A stretch of 64,000 nucleotides of DNA from Microbulbifer hainanensis (GCF_014904735.1 NZ_JACZCR010000026.1:140818-204817); one strand, 5' to 3'. Shown: positions 18,126 through 27,572, counted from the first letter of the stretch. The notes: generated from the letters alone by a model not told the origin. A program made the numbers and translations.

Positions 18126-19451
18126 ATGACGAAAAGCTCAAGCTCTGACACCAATGCCGAAAGTCGCGGCAGCCATTTGCTTCTGCTGCGCCTCAGTGAG
18201 TCGGGCGGGTGGGATCAGCCGGTTCGCCTGCATTGCTGGAGCGACCGCGGCTGGCGCCCGGTGGCGGTGGACGAGGAATTCGTGCGCGCTTTCAATCCTT
18301 CCTGCGAGCCGGAGCCGACACCCGAGGATGCACTGCAGCTGGCTTTCCCCGAGGGAGCGCGCGCACTGTTGCTGCTGCCCGGAAACTGGGTCTGGAGCGG
18401 TGTCGAGCGGGTGCCGAAGGCGGCCCGGCGGCAGAGTCGCGCCGTGGGTTACCTGGTCGAAGAACGCCTGGCCGAGGATGTGGAGGACCTGCATTTTGTC
18501 TGCCGGCCACGGCGTGGTGACGAGTGCAGCATCTACGCAGTGGCGCGAGACAAAATGGCCGCGTTGCATGGCCAGCTGGAGCGCCTGCAGTGGCCGATTG
18601 TTACAGCGGCGCCGGAATACCAGCTACTTGATCTGATGGAGCAGGATATCGCGCTGTGGCTGGATGGCGGCCAGGCGCATATCTGGCACCGGGCGGGCCA
18701 CGGCTTGTCGGTGCGTCGCCAGTACCTGCAGCCACTCTTGGCCCTGCTGGCCCAGCCGGCAACGGGCGATGAGATTGCTGACGCCGACGAGCAGCCGCCG
18801 GAACTGGCACTGCTCGGTGCCGGCGACGAGGACGGACTGGCGGTGGCAGAACTCGAGTCCCTTTTCGCCGAACACCTGCATCCGGTATCCGGTTCTGCCG
18901 AGGAGGCCTTGCTTTCGCGCTACAAGCCGGCACGTCTGGTCAACCTGCTGGTAGACGAGTACCAGCTGGACGACGGCACTGAGGAGGGCAGCTGGTGGGT
19001 GCGGCCGGTAAAGGTGGCCGCCGCCTGCTTTGCAGCGCAGTTGATGTTGTTCGTCGCGGCAGGGGGTTATTACCAGTGGCGGGCGAGTGCCGCCGAGGCC
19101 GAGGCGCGGGCCCTGTTCAGCGACCTGTTGCCCAACGTCACGCCAAGTTCCGATCTGCGTCGGCAGATCAATGGCTACCTGAGCCGAGCCGGTGGCAGTG
19201 ACAGCAGTTTCGCCAGCCAGCTGCAGCTGCTGAGCCGCGTCTGGGGGCAGCAAAAGGGAACCAAACTCAAATTGCAGTCACTCCGCTTCGATGGTAATCG
19301 CGGCGAGATGGTATTGCAGCTGCAGGCGCCGAATCTGACTGACCTGGACACCGTGGTGGGGAACCTCTCCGGTGGCGGGCAGTATCGCGCCGAACTATTG
19401 GCGGCAAGTGAATTGGATGAGGGTGTTTCGGGGCGTATTCGACTGCGATAA
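18126..19451 (+). CDS. gspL: T2SS platform protein GspL
   Basis: 441 aa. Bitopic inner-membrane protein that recruits GspE. The cytoplasmic actin-like domain (about residues 10-280) includes RALLLLPGNWVWSGVERVPK and ARRQSRAVGYLVEERLAEDV, typical of GspL. One membrane helix at about 297-316 (VAAACFAAQLMLFVAAGGYY) is followed by a periplasmic ferredoxin-like domain. Starts 2 bp after the gspK stop; order K-L-M is canonical. Confidence 0.95.
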   Translation: MTKSSSSDTNAESRGSHLLLLRLSESGGWDQPVRLHCWSDRGWRPVAVDEEFVRAFNPSCEPEPTPEDALQLAFPEGARALLLLPGNWVWSGVERVPKAARRQSRAVGYLVEERLAEDVEDLHFVCRPRRGDECSIYAVARDKMAALHGQLERLQWPIVTAAPEYQLLDLMEQDIALWLDGGQAHIWHRAGHGLSVRRQYLQPLLALLAQPATGDEIADADEQPPELALLGAGDEDGLAVAELESLFAEHLHPVSGSAEEALLSRYKPARLVNLLVDEYQLDDGTEEGSWWVRPVKVAAACFAAQLMLFVAAGGYYQWRASAAEAEARALFSDLLPNVTPSSDLRRQINGYLSRAGGSDSSFASQLQLLSRVWGQQKGTKLKLQSLRFDGNRGEMVLQLQAPNLTDLDTVVGNLSGGGQYRAELLAASELDEGVSGRIRLR

Positions 19452-19520
19452 GTCACCGGCGTCTCGGTTAGCCCCGCACGATTGCGGATATTCCGACAAA
19501 GCGGATCAGAATTTCGAACG

Positions 19521-20009
19521 ATGAAAGAACAAATACAGCAGTGGCAACAGAAATGGCAGGCATTGCCGCCGGGAGACCAGCGCGCCCTGGGGTTGCTGAG
19601 CCTGTTTCTCGGTGGCCTGTTTATCGTCTACGGACTATTCATGCCAGCCAAGCATTTCTTTGATAACGCCAAAAACCGGGCCGAAGAATCTCGTGAGCTG
19701 GTGCAATGGATTGAGTCCCAGCGGCCGGTCCTGCAGCGGCTCGACCTGGGCAGCGGGAATGACACCCAAGCCGGCGGAACCCTGTTACAGCGTGTGACCG
19801 CAGCCGCTGAACGGCACCGTATAGCGATCAAACGCTTTGAGCCGGAAGGCGACGGCCGCATCCGCCTGTGGATCGAGCGCGCCCGCTACGAGGATTTGCA
19901 GCCCTGGCTCAATAGCCTGATAGAGCAGCGCCTGACGATTCGCACCGTCAATCTCGATGCGCTGCAGGAGGAGGGGATGGTCTCGGCACGTTTGACACTC
20001 GAGGGCTGA
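19521..20009 (+). CDS. gspM: T2SS platform protein GspM
   Basis: 162 aa from ATG 19521; an in-frame TTG at 19482 would add 13 atypical residues. GspM partners GspL at the inner membrane. The short cytoplasmic N-terminus MKEQIQQWQQKWQALPPGDQ leads into one membrane helix (about 22-41) and a periplasmic ferredoxin-like domain with a coiled-coil start (AKNRAEESRELVQWIESQRP). Last gene of the operon: no gspN follows, and no T-run terminator is seen within 200 bp. Confidence 0.93.
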   Translation: MKEQIQQWQQKWQALPPGDQRALGLLSLFLGGLFIVYGLFMPAKHFFDNAKNRAEESRELVQWIESQRPVLQRLDLGSGNDTQAGGTLLQRVTAAAERHRIAIKRFEPEGDGRIRLWIERARYEDLQPWLNSLIEQRLTIRTVNLDALQEEGMVSARLTLEG

Positions 20010-20240
20010 GTGCCCAAGGCTTCTCTACCGTTCTTGCTGTGTATTCGGTTCTTTCTAATCGTAAATAGCGCGTACGGTTTTATTTTTCCGTATGTTTATC
20101 GGCAGAATTCCTCCCTAGCATTCTGTTTTTTCGATCTCTTGAGGGGAGAACCGCTTTCTGCTCGAATCCCAAAAGAGGCATGAAGCGTCGCGTACAGGCC
20201 CTATACTGAGATTAATCAAGACGAAATGGGTGCCAGTCAC

Positions 20241-20513
20241 ATGTTGTTCAAAGATACCGCGACGAATCACCTGGTCGAAGTGGCAGATATCGTCACTCTC
20301 GCCAACCCCTACGAGTTGACCGTGGTGGGGCGTTACCTCTGGGGTGAGGAAATGCAGGATCCAGAAGTGTTTGACAAGACCGACCTGTGCTTCCTGTCCG
20401 GGGAGGCGCTGCCGCGGTGCTGGCACGATAGTCGCTACCGGGATCGCGAGGTGCGCCGCCTGCGTTGCGGTACTCACGCTGCCGAGGACGGGGATTACTA
20501 TCAAGGAGCCTGA
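20241..20513 (+). CDS. Small conserved hypothetical protein
   Basis: 90 aa from ATG 20241; an in-frame ATG at 20226 adds five residues and neither has a strong ribosome site. Soluble. The pattern MLFKDTATNHLVEVADI, then GEEMQDPEVFDKTDLCFLSG and EALPRCWHDSRYRD recalls a short gammaproteobacterial family seen in several genera and sometimes loosely called acetyltransferase; no catalytic motif supports that. It lies between the T2SS operon and a DUF2788 gene, same strand. Function unknown. Confidence 0.7.
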   Translation: MLFKDTATNHLVEVADIVTLANPYELTVVGRYLWGEEMQDPEVFDKTDLCFLSGEALPRCWHDSRYRDREVRRLRCGTHAAEDGDYYQGA

Positions 20514-20630
20514 GGCCGGTAGTGATAGGGGGGCGGTACCCGGGCACCATGGGATCTTATGGTGCGAATCCCTTACCTGTGACCTCTAACAACTGTACAA
20601 TGCGCGCCAATTTTTTAGCGGGCGGTCCCG

Positions 20631-20834
20631 ATGTCTTTTGATCAGTTTGAAGAGTACTCCCTCTGGCTGGGAGTCGGCGGACTTATCCTTTTCATGGTCT
20701 TCATTGTCTGGAGTCTGGCAAAAGAATCGAAAGCGGGCCGCTTTGGTACATTTATATTGTTTTTGGCGCTGGGCCTGGGTTTGCTCGGCTTTCTAATAAA
20801 AACTGTACTGGTAGAAGTACTGGGAATAGGCTGA
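20631..20834 (+). CDS. DUF2788 family small membrane protein
   Basis: 67 aa. Two predicted membrane helices (about LWLGVGGLILFMVFIVWSLA and FGTFILFLALGLGLLGFLI) joined by a short basic loop KESKAGR, which is the DUF2788 pattern found across gammaproteobacteria. A GGCGGTC sequence precedes ATG 20631 by about 5 nt. The role of the family is not known. It reads in the same direction as the neighbouring genes, with a 117-bp gap upstream and 184 bp downstream. Confidence 0.88.
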   Translation: MSFDQFEEYSLWLGVGGLILFMVFIVWSLAKESKAGRFGTFILFLALGLGLLGFLIKTVLVEVLGIG

Positions 20835-21018
20835 TCGGCGGCAGTTGTGGCGCCTCGTGGGTTCGTGTTGAGTAATTGGCTTCAGGTTTTCGCAGCGGGT
20901 GATCTTACGGTCACCGCTTGTACTGGTTACCAGGGGCTCTCCACGGTTCCTGCGTTGCAAATGTGTCCGGTCCGCCGCCGTTCAGTTATCCCCCGGTCTG
21001 CCAGCGAAGAGCTTTTCC

Positions 21019-23229
21019 ATGCCGATATTTGACCGCCCCGAACTCAAAGTACAGAAAGATCGCCGTGTCTGCCGGGTAACTGACACGCGCATCGCCAAGT
21101 ACAGTCGGCGGGGCATGCTGTTTTCCCTCTCCGCTTTCCTGGTGGCGGCCGCCGTCGGGGATATGCGTGTAGAGGCTCCGCACCTGGTGCTGGTGCTGGG
21201 TATCGGTCTGGTCGTGCTGACTCTGCTGCGCGGCTACTACGTTTTCCGTTTCAGCCCGCTCTATGCGACGGGTCCGCACCGCTGGCGCCGGCGCTATTTC
21301 GTCGCATCCACGATTGGCGCGGCCTGGTGGGGTGTGATTCTGCTGTGCCACGTCTGGCTGGTGGGCTTTTCCCCGGAAACCCAGTTCCTGTGGCTCTACA
21401 CGGTTATTTTCTGCTCCAGCATCACATCGGTTTTCGCGCCTTACTACCGCTTCCTCACCTGGTTTATTGCCGCATCGCTGCTGCCTGCATCCCTGAAGGC
21501 ATTCCTGTCCGGTGAGGTTATTGGAACCATCTATGGCGCCCTGACATTTGCCTTTGTGTGGCTGTCGTCCCACCAGGCCCGGCGTGAGTCGGAAAACTAC
21601 TGGGACCGCCTCGGCGCCATGCAGGAGTTGCAGCAGCGTGCCAGCAGCCTGGCGGCGGCGCGCAAGCACTCCGAAGCGGCGGTGGAGTTGACCAACGAAT
21701 TTGTTGCCAATATCGGCCAGGAATTTCGCAGTCAGCTGTCGGACTCCCTCGGGGCCCTGGCGCTGCTCGAAGCGGAGCCCTTGACCGAGCGCCAGCGGGA
21801 ATGGGTACAGCTGGCCAAGGCGGCTGGCAGCCAGCAGCTCAAGCTGGTCGATAACGTCGGCCTGTTTACCCGGGTGGCGCGCAAGGACATCCGTCTGCGC
21901 CAGGGGCCGTTCAACCTGGTCAAGACGATCGAGAAGTCCTTCAAGTTCGCCGCGCGCGCCGCCCATCGTCAGCGTCTGGAGTTCAATTTCCAGATCGATG
22001 ACAACCTGCCGGTAATGGTGACGGGAGACAACCGTAAAACCTCGCAACTGATCCGCAACCTGGTGGATTCCGCCACTGCCATCGCCCAGACCGGTGAAGT
22101 CTGGGGGCAGGTGAGCTTCACGCCGATTACCAGTGCGGAAGGGCAGCTCACCATTAGTCTCAACGACGATGGCCAGGGCGAGATATTGCCCGATGAAAGC
22201 GAGCTGTTCGGGGCCTTTTCCCGCCTCGATACCACCCAGGTGACCACGGGGCTGGGTCTTTCCATTGCCAAGGGGCTGGCGGAGGCCATGGGTGGTTACC
22301 TGCAACTGAATTCGTCGCCCGAGGGCAACCGCTATCAGGCCGTCATTAAATTCAAAATGGAGCCGAACCAGCGCGTTTACCTGACCCCTGACCGGCGCCT
22401 GCAGGATTTTGAGGTGCTGTTCGTGCACCAGAAGGGGCTCTTCGTCGCCGGCCTGGTACAGGTGCTGCGCTCCTTCGGCATGGAAGTGACCTGTATGAAG
22501 TGGCGGCCGGATTCCCGCGAAGAGGTGAGCGGGGCAATGCAGACCGCGTTTGAGCGCGGTCAGCTGGTAATGCTGGCACCGGCCATGGGCGACGATTCCC
22601 TGTTCGAGGGTGTCAGTGAGGTGCGGTCGCAGATTGAGGCGGACGTCAGCCAGTGCCCGCTGATCTGCCTCGGGGGCTATGGCCACAAGGCCGTATTCAC
22701 GCCGCTGCTGCAGTCTTTCCCCACCGCGCAGTATCTGCCGAGACCGGCTACACGCAAGGAATTGCACGATATCCTGATTTCCCGCCTGTTCGGCGGCGTG
22801 AAGAAAGGCAGCCGGCGCATCGTCTCCGGCAGCGGCGACGTACCCAAGCCCCGCTCCCTGCTATTGATCGAAGAGTCGCGCCAGCACCAGGGCGTGACCG
22901 AAGAAATGCTGCAGGCGCTCGGTTACCGGGTCGATGTAGCCTCGTCGGTGGAGGAAGCCATGGCGCAATTGCCACAGCGTCACTACGACCTGCTGCTGGT
23001 GGACTGCCAGCAGAATACTGAGCACAGCGCTCGCATCATCGAGACTCTGCGCCACTGGGAGTCGGACAATACCCCGGACGACCGCCTGCCCGTCATTGCC
23101 CTCACCAGCACTACCGAGGAGCAGTTCGAGGGCCGCTGCCTCGCTGCCGGCATGGACGACTTCCTGACCAAGCCGCTGAGCAAGGACCTGCTGAGCGAAA
23201 CGCTCGAGCGCTGGCTGGGCGATAACTGA
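21019..23229 (+). CDS. Hybrid sensor kinase-like protein with degenerate H box
   Basis: 736 aa from ATG 21019 (AAGAG about 7 nt upstream; a GTG at 20899 opens the frame further but lacks support). About six membrane helices (residues 32-185) form the input region. The dimerisation box reads NEFVANIGQEFRSQL where kinases have SHELRTPL, so Gln234 replaces the phospho-acceptor His. The N box has Ser351 where the second Asn is expected (RNLVDSA). The G1 box (DDGQG, 383-387) and G2 box (GLGLSIAKGL) are kept. A middle receiver-like domain (about 455-600) lacks an obvious phospho-Asp. The C-terminal receiver looks functional: Glu618/Glu619, Asp662, Thr696, Lys718. It may therefore be an ATP-binding scaffold or a receiver fed by another kinase. 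No response regulator gene adjoins it. Confidence 0.92.
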   Translation: MPIFDRPELKVQKDRRVCRVTDTRIAKYSRRGMLFSLSAFLVAAAVGDMRVEAPHLVLVLGIGLVVLTLLRGYYVFRFSPLYATGPHRWRRRYFVASTIGAAWWGVILLCHVWLVGFSPETQFLWLYTVIFCSSITSVFAPYYRFLTWFIAASLLPASLKAFLSGEVIGTIYGALTFAFVWLSSHQARRESENYWDRLGAMQELQQRASSLAAARKHSEAAVELTNEFVANIGQEFRSQLSDSLGALALLEAEPLTERQREWVQLAKAAGSQQLKLVDNVGLFTRVARKDIRLRQGPFNLVKTIEKSFKFAARAAHRQRLEFNFQIDDNLPVMVTGDNRKTSQLIRNLVDSATAIAQTGEVWGQVSFTPITSAEGQLTISLNDDGQGEILPDESELFGAFSRLDTTQVTTGLGLSIAKGLAEAMGGYLQLNSSPEGNRYQAVIKFKMEPNQRVYLTPDRRLQDFEVLFVHQKGLFVAGLVQVLRSFGMEVTCMKWRPDSREEVSGAMQTAFERGQLVMLAPAMGDDSLFEGVSEVRSQIEADVSQCPLICLGGYGHKAVFTPLLQSFPTAQYLPRPATRKELHDILISRLFGGVKKGSRRIVSGSGDVPKPRSLLLIEESRQHQGVTEEMLQALGYRVDVASSVEEAMAQLPQRHYDLLLVDCQQNTEHSARIIETLRHWESDNTPDDRLPVIALTSTTEEQFEGRCLAAGMDDFLTKPLSKDLLSETLERWLGDN

Positions 23230-23300
23230 TCCCGCGTTTCCGCCGCAACATGGCTGGCGGGGGTGAGCACCCAGGGAAGGGCGGTGTATGGCCTGCAAAT

Positions 23301-23325
23301 AAAAAAGCCGGCGCTCGGCGCCGGC
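23301..23325 (-). terminator. Rho-independent terminator of Oar-like receptor gene
   Basis: On the minus strand GCCGGCGC and GCGCCGGC pair over a 3-nt loop, followed by TTTTTT (plus A-run 23301-23306), 26 bp after the receptor stop. It may also serve the convergent kinase gene. Confidence 0.9.
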
Positions 23326-23350
23326 CCTCAAATTGCCTTGGATACAGCGA

Positions 23351-26300
23351 TCAGAAGTTGTATTTCAAGCCAAGCTTCACTCTCCAGGTAGACTCCGCGA
23401 CCTGGAAGCGACTGTAGTTATCGGCATTAAAACCGCCATAGGGCTCGCTGTAGACATACTGCCCATTTTCATTCACGTCATAGTCAAACAGCTTCTGCTG
23501 CGGATACTGGAGGTCGTAGACCTTGCCCCAGTCGTCGTTCAGCAGGTTGGCGAAGTTGTCCACCGTCAGGGTAAGCAGGCCGCGGTGGTCCGGGAGGAAA
23601 CCGGGCACTTCCTGGGTAATTGCCAGATCCATGGTGGTGATCCACGGCATGGTGTCTGAATACTTGTCGACATAGCCACCGGCAGAGCCGGAGACGCCCG
23701 CCGCCTTTGCAATCTCCATGATTTGCGCATAACTCAGGCCATTCGCGAAATCCACCGCCGGATCGTCGGCGCCGGACGGAATGTATGGCAGGTAGACGTC
23801 TGAGTCGTCGAAACTCGGCTGATCGCCGAAATCGCCATCCCGATAAGCGTCCAGTGTCCAGGAGAATGGGCGTCCGGAGCGACGCTCCCAGAAGAGGTTG
23901 AAGTTGGTCGCATAGCCCGGCACAAATTCCCTTCGATAACCGAGGTTCAGCACAAAGCGATGCTCGACTTCGTAATAGGCGGTGCCTTCCAGCGGCTCGT
24001 TGCGGTTTTCAACCACCTCGTACTGGAAGTTGGATTCCGCGGTGGAACTGGTGCCCGGGTTCACCTCGGTGATGTCCTGGTGGGTGTAGGAGAGGTTGAA
24101 GGAGAGGCCGTTGTCGAAGGCCTTGTCCAGGGCAGTGGTCCAGATGATGCTGCGCCCGCCGTTATCGATATTGGTCAGTTCCAGGTCGTAGTTGCCCTCG
24201 AACTCGGTGCCGTTGTAGACATTGTCCCAGATGATGCGTCCATCCACTGTCCGCTTGCCGCTGTCTACCCGCGACAGATCGCGCCAGTAGACCGCATCTT
24301 TACGGTCCACATAAGTCAGCTCGTTGGTCCAGTTGAAGTCATCGCCCAGGCCGGGCACCTCGAAGGCGTAGTCTGCAGCCAGCTGGTAGCGCCAGTCGGA
24401 CGGCATTGCGAAGTCCGGGTCGATGGAGTTGGTACTGCCGGCGCCCGGCGCCAGCGCGTCCCTGGCGACCTGGGGTACGCGGGTGAAGTCTACGGCGCTC
24501 GGATCCAGGTCGGTCAGGTAGACGGAATCCTTGGTGGTGCCGTCATTGGTGTAGGCGTTGGACACCCACACCAGTGGCATGCCGCCGCTGAAACGACCGA
24601 CACCGCCGCGCAGGGTCAGGTCGTCGCGCAGGTTCCAGGTGAAGCCGACGCGCGGTAGCCAGATGTCACTGCCATCCAGGTTTTCCGTATTGGCGTAGCC
24701 GTAGGTTTCCTCGAAGTGGCTGTTGAGGTTTGGCGCGCTGTCGATGCTGAGCCTTTCGTAGCGCAGGCCGGCAACCAGCTCGAAACCGGCAAAAGGTTCC
24801 AGGGTGGCATCGCCGTACAGGGAGTAGGTTCTACCATTGACGTCGTAAGCGATGTCCTGAATGTCATTGGTGTAGGCGTTGCTGTACTGGAAGTCGCCCG
24901 GCTGCCGGTTTTCGAAGTCGTCGATACTGTCAAAGTTCCAGGTGCCCCGGGCATGGCGACCGTAAAGGTTGTAGTTCCAGGTATCCTCGATTTCTGCACC
25001 GAAGCGGTACTGGACGTCGCCCCTGAGATAGGCGCCGTGTACACCGAAGTTCCACACCTCGTTTGACAGTACATTGGCATGGCGGTTTTCATCTGCGCCG
25101 GCGAGGATGGTGCCATCGGCGGTTCTGATATTGACCTCGCCCCAATTGGAGTTGGTCAGGGACGCCTGTTCGTATTCCTTGTAGGACAGGTTCACCTCGG
25201 TGCTGAATGTATCGCTCCAGTCGGAAAAGAGATGTGCCGTGTAGAAGCTGGTGTCCTGCGCCATGGTCCAGAGGTTGGAGGACAGGTTGAGGGTAGTGTC
25301 ACTATCGGTGTAGTTGCGTGCCGAACGGGTTTCCTGGTCGCTGTAGGTAAAATCCGCGCGGTGATCTTCGTTGATGTTCCAGTCCAGTTTTACCAGCAGC
25401 TTTTCATCGCTGTCGGGGTCCGGTGCGGAACCCACGGAATCGCTGACGCCGTAGACGTTCTGCATGATGTCGAGTACACGCGTGACTTCAGCGGTAGTGA
25501 CATCGTGGTTGGCCAGGGTGTCGAGATCGTAGTTGAACTCGACATCTTCTTCCCACTTTTCGTAGGAGGTGAAGAAAAAGAGCTTGTCCTGCACCAGAGC
25601 GCCACCAAAGGTGGCTCCGAGGGTTTCCTCGCTGTTATCGATATCGTATTCGGTCACGGATCCGTCACCGGACAGCTTGCGGTCTTCCGCGGTACCGGCC
25701 CAGGGCACCGACTCGAAGAAGGCACTGCCGTGGAATTCATTAGAGCCGGACTTGGTAACCGTATTGATGGTACCGCCGGTAAACTTGCCTTGGCGGGCGT
25801 CAAAGGGCGCATAGGCAATGGAAATCTGGTCCACCGCATCCAGTGAGATGGGCGGGCGGTTGGTGGGATAGCCGTTGCCCTGGAGGCCGAAGGTATCGTT
25901 GATGCCGACACCGTCCACAGTCAGGGAGTTGTATTTCGGGTTGGTGCCGGCAATGCTGAGTTCATTGCCATCCGGGCTGACGACCGCCAGGGGATTGGCC
26001 CGGACAATATCCTTGAGATCCCGGTTGAACGCAGCGGAATTCTGTATCGTGTCTTCACCGAAAACGCTACTGGCACCGCGGTTAGTAAAAACCTGTGCAT
26101 CCGCGGTTACGACCACTTCTTCCAGATCGTTAACCTCGGGTGCCGCATTGCCCAATTCGATCGGCAGGGATAGGGGCGAGCCGAGACTGAGGTAGATACC
26201 TTCGAGCGCTTCTTCCCCGTCCTGTTCCGTATTGACGTGAACGGAGTAGGGGCCGCCGACACGCAGGCCCTTCAGGGTAAAGCGGCCGGATGCGCTGCTG

Positions 26301-26494
26301 TCGATTTCGCTGCGGCTGTTAGATGGGGTATGGACCACAGTGATGTGGGCGTGGTCGACAGGCTTGCCATTACCATCGGTGACAATGCCGCGAATGGTGG
26401 CGGAGGTTTCCTGGGCAAATGCCGCGGGCGTCGTGCCCATCGCCGAAATGACCGCTGCGGCCAGTGCCGCCTGCGGAAACGCGCAGCGTTTCAT
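23351..26494 (-). CDS. Oar-like TonB-dependent receptor with N-terminal carboxypeptidase-regulatory-like domain
   Basis: 1047 aa; ATG 26494 has AGGAG 6-7 nt upstream. A Sec signal ends near AAFA (residue 27). Residues about 30-115 form a CarboxypepD-reg-like beta-sandwich (ATIRGIVTDGNGKPVDHAHI, SGRFTLKGLRVGGPYSVHV). Then come a TonB-box-like EEVVVTADA, a plug domain (VFTNRGASSVFG, SIAGTNPKYNSLTVDGVGIN, ARQGKFTGGTINTVTKSGSN) and a barrel ending LKYNF. This is the Oar/OmpA-related TonB receptor class common in polymer-degrading marine bacteria, often linked to uptake or processing of peptides or other large substrates. It is divergent from a secreted nuclease; shared regulation is possible but unproven. 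Confidence 0.94.
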   Translation of the reverse strand: MKRCAFPQAALAAAVISAMGTTPAAFAQETSATIRGIVTDGNGKPVDHAHITVVHTPSNSRSEIDSSASGRFTLKGLRVGGPYSVHVNTEQDGEEALEGIYLSLGSPLSLPIELGNAAPEVNDLEEVVVTADAQVFTNRGASSVFGEDTIQNSAAFNRDLKDIVRANPLAVVSPDGNELSIAGTNPKYNSLTVDGVGINDTFGLQGNGYPTNRPPISLDAVDQISIAYAPFDARQGKFTGGTINTVTKSGSNEFHGSAFFESVPWAGTAEDRKLSGDGSVTEYDIDNSEETLGATFGGALVQDKLFFFTSYEKWEEDVEFNYDLDTLANHDVTTAEVTRVLDIMQNVYGVSDSVGSAPDPDSDEKLLVKLDWNINEDHRADFTYSDQETRSARNYTDSDTTLNLSSNLWTMAQDTSFYTAHLFSDWSDTFSTEVNLSYKEYEQASLTNSNWGEVNIRTADGTILAGADENRHANVLSNEVWNFGVHGAYLRGDVQYRFGAEIEDTWNYNLYGRHARGTWNFDSIDDFENRQPGDFQYSNAYTNDIQDIAYDVNGRTYSLYGDATLEPFAGFELVAGLRYERLSIDSAPNLNSHFEETYGYANTENLDGSDIWLPRVGFTWNLRDDLTLRGGVGRFSGGMPLVWVSNAYTNDGTTKDSVYLTDLDPSAVDFTRVPQVARDALAPGAGSTNSIDPDFAMPSDWRYQLAADYAFEVPGLGDDFNWTNELTYVDRKDAVYWRDLSRVDSGKRTVDGRIIWDNVYNGTEFEGNYDLELTNIDNGGRSIIWTTALDKAFDNGLSFNLSYTHQDITEVNPGTSSTAESNFQYEVVENRNEPLEGTAYYEVEHRFVLNLGYRREFVPGYATNFNLFWERRSGRPFSWTLDAYRDGDFGDQPSFDDSDVYLPYIPSGADDPAVDFANGLSYAQIMEIAKAAGVSGSAGGYVDKYSDTMPWITTMDLAITQEVPGFLPDHRGLLTLTVDNFANLLNDDWGKVYDLQYPQQKLFDYDVNENGQYVYSEPYGGFNADNYSRFQVAESTWRVKLGLKYNF

Positions 26495-26532
26495 GTGATT
26501 CTCCTGGTCTTGAAAATGGCCAACTGAATGGC

Positions 26533-26555
26533 AAAGGTGATCGTTAAAGGTGATC
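26533..26555. repeat. Tandem 10-bp direct repeat upstream of the Oar-like receptor
   Basis: AAAGGTGATC occurs at 26533-26542 and again at 26546-26555, separated by GTT. The pair lies 39-61 bp upstream of the receptor start in the divergent region and could be a regulator site. Confidence 0.6.
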
Positions 26556-26750
26556 TTTGTTGTCGCGCCTAATGGCTAAAACGCGGGCGCATTCGCGCCG
26601 GGACACCTTTTTAGCAGCCGAAATTTACCGGGGAGTGAAGGGGGGATTGCAGTTATGTCTCTAATTGTTGACGGAAAAATGACGCCGCAGCAATTGTCAT
26701 AATCGGCCTCTAGCATCGAGAGACATTTTCAATTTAAGGATGTATTGACA

Positions 26751-27572
26751 GTGAATAAACTATTGCACGCGACAAGAACACTCTGTCTGTTGGTGTTGAT
26801 CGTATTAACACCGAAAACATTTGCCTGGGGGGCAGACGGACACCGGGTTACCGGAGAGATCGCCTGGCAGTTCCTCGCGCAAGATGCGCAAAAGCAGGTT
26901 GCTGAACTGTTACAGAGCGCCGGCGAGCCAAGTCTGGCGGAGGCAGCGACCTGGGCCGACCGTATTCGCAGTAACGAGGACTACAACTGGGCGGCGCCGT
27001 TGCACTATATCAACCTGCCAGAACACTGGGACGGTTACCAGGCGTCGCGGGATTGCCCACCCGCTGGGTGTATCCTGAAGGCGATCGAGCATTTCCGCGG
27101 TGTGCTCGGCGATGCCACGGCGACCGAGAGTGCCCGCGCGGAAGCCCTGTTATTTATCGCCCATTTTGTCGGGGATCTGCACCAGCCGCTGCATACTGGC
27201 CGGGCTGCGGATCGCGGAGGCAATGATATCGCTGTTACTTTCTTCGGTGCGCAGACCAATCTGCACGCGCTATGGGATACCTATCTGCCGGCGGGATTTA
27301 TCGGTGACTGGAAAAACTATGCGGACGCTGAAACCCGGGGCATCACGCCGGCAGAGCGTTCACTGTGGCTGCACAGCGCCGCTGTAGATTGGGCGGAGGA
27401 GTCTCATGCGCTGGCCTACAGCAATGCCTACACGCGGGAAAAGCGATTGGGGGAAACCTACTACACACGGAACCGGGATATCGTCGCACTGCGTTTGCGT
27501 CAGGGTGGTGTGCGCCTGGCAGGTATGATCGAGTCGGCACTGGCGCACGATAAGGATAGTACCCGGCGTTGA
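26751..27572 (+). CDS. Secreted S1/P1-type zinc-dependent nuclease
   Basis: 273 aa from GTG 26751 (AAGGA 10 nt upstream); a TTG at 26745 is the alternative. The signal peptide should be cut after TFA so that the mature protein starts with Trp26, which in S1/P1 nucleases ligates zinc through its N-terminus. The other trinuclear-zinc ligands are visible: His in WGADGH, Asp in TWADRIR, His in PLHYINL, His/Asp/His in AHFVGDLHQPLHTG and His/Asp in NLHALWDTYL. It should hydrolyse single-stranded DNA/RNA and 3'-nucleotides outside the cytoplasm. Divergent from the Oar-like receptor, convergent with arsH. Confidence 0.95.
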   Translation: MNKLLHATRTLCLLVLIVLTPKTFAWGADGHRVTGEIAWQFLAQDAQKQVAELLQSAGEPSLAEAATWADRIRSNEDYNWAAPLHYINLPEHWDGYQASRDCPPAGCILKAIEHFRGVLGDATATESARAEALLFIAHFVGDLHQPLHTGRAADRGGNDIAVTFFGAQTNLHALWDTYLPAGFIGDWKNYADAETRGITPAERSLWLHSAAVDWAEESHALAYSNAYTREKRLGETYYTRNRDIVALRLRQGGVRLAGMIESALAHDKDSTRR

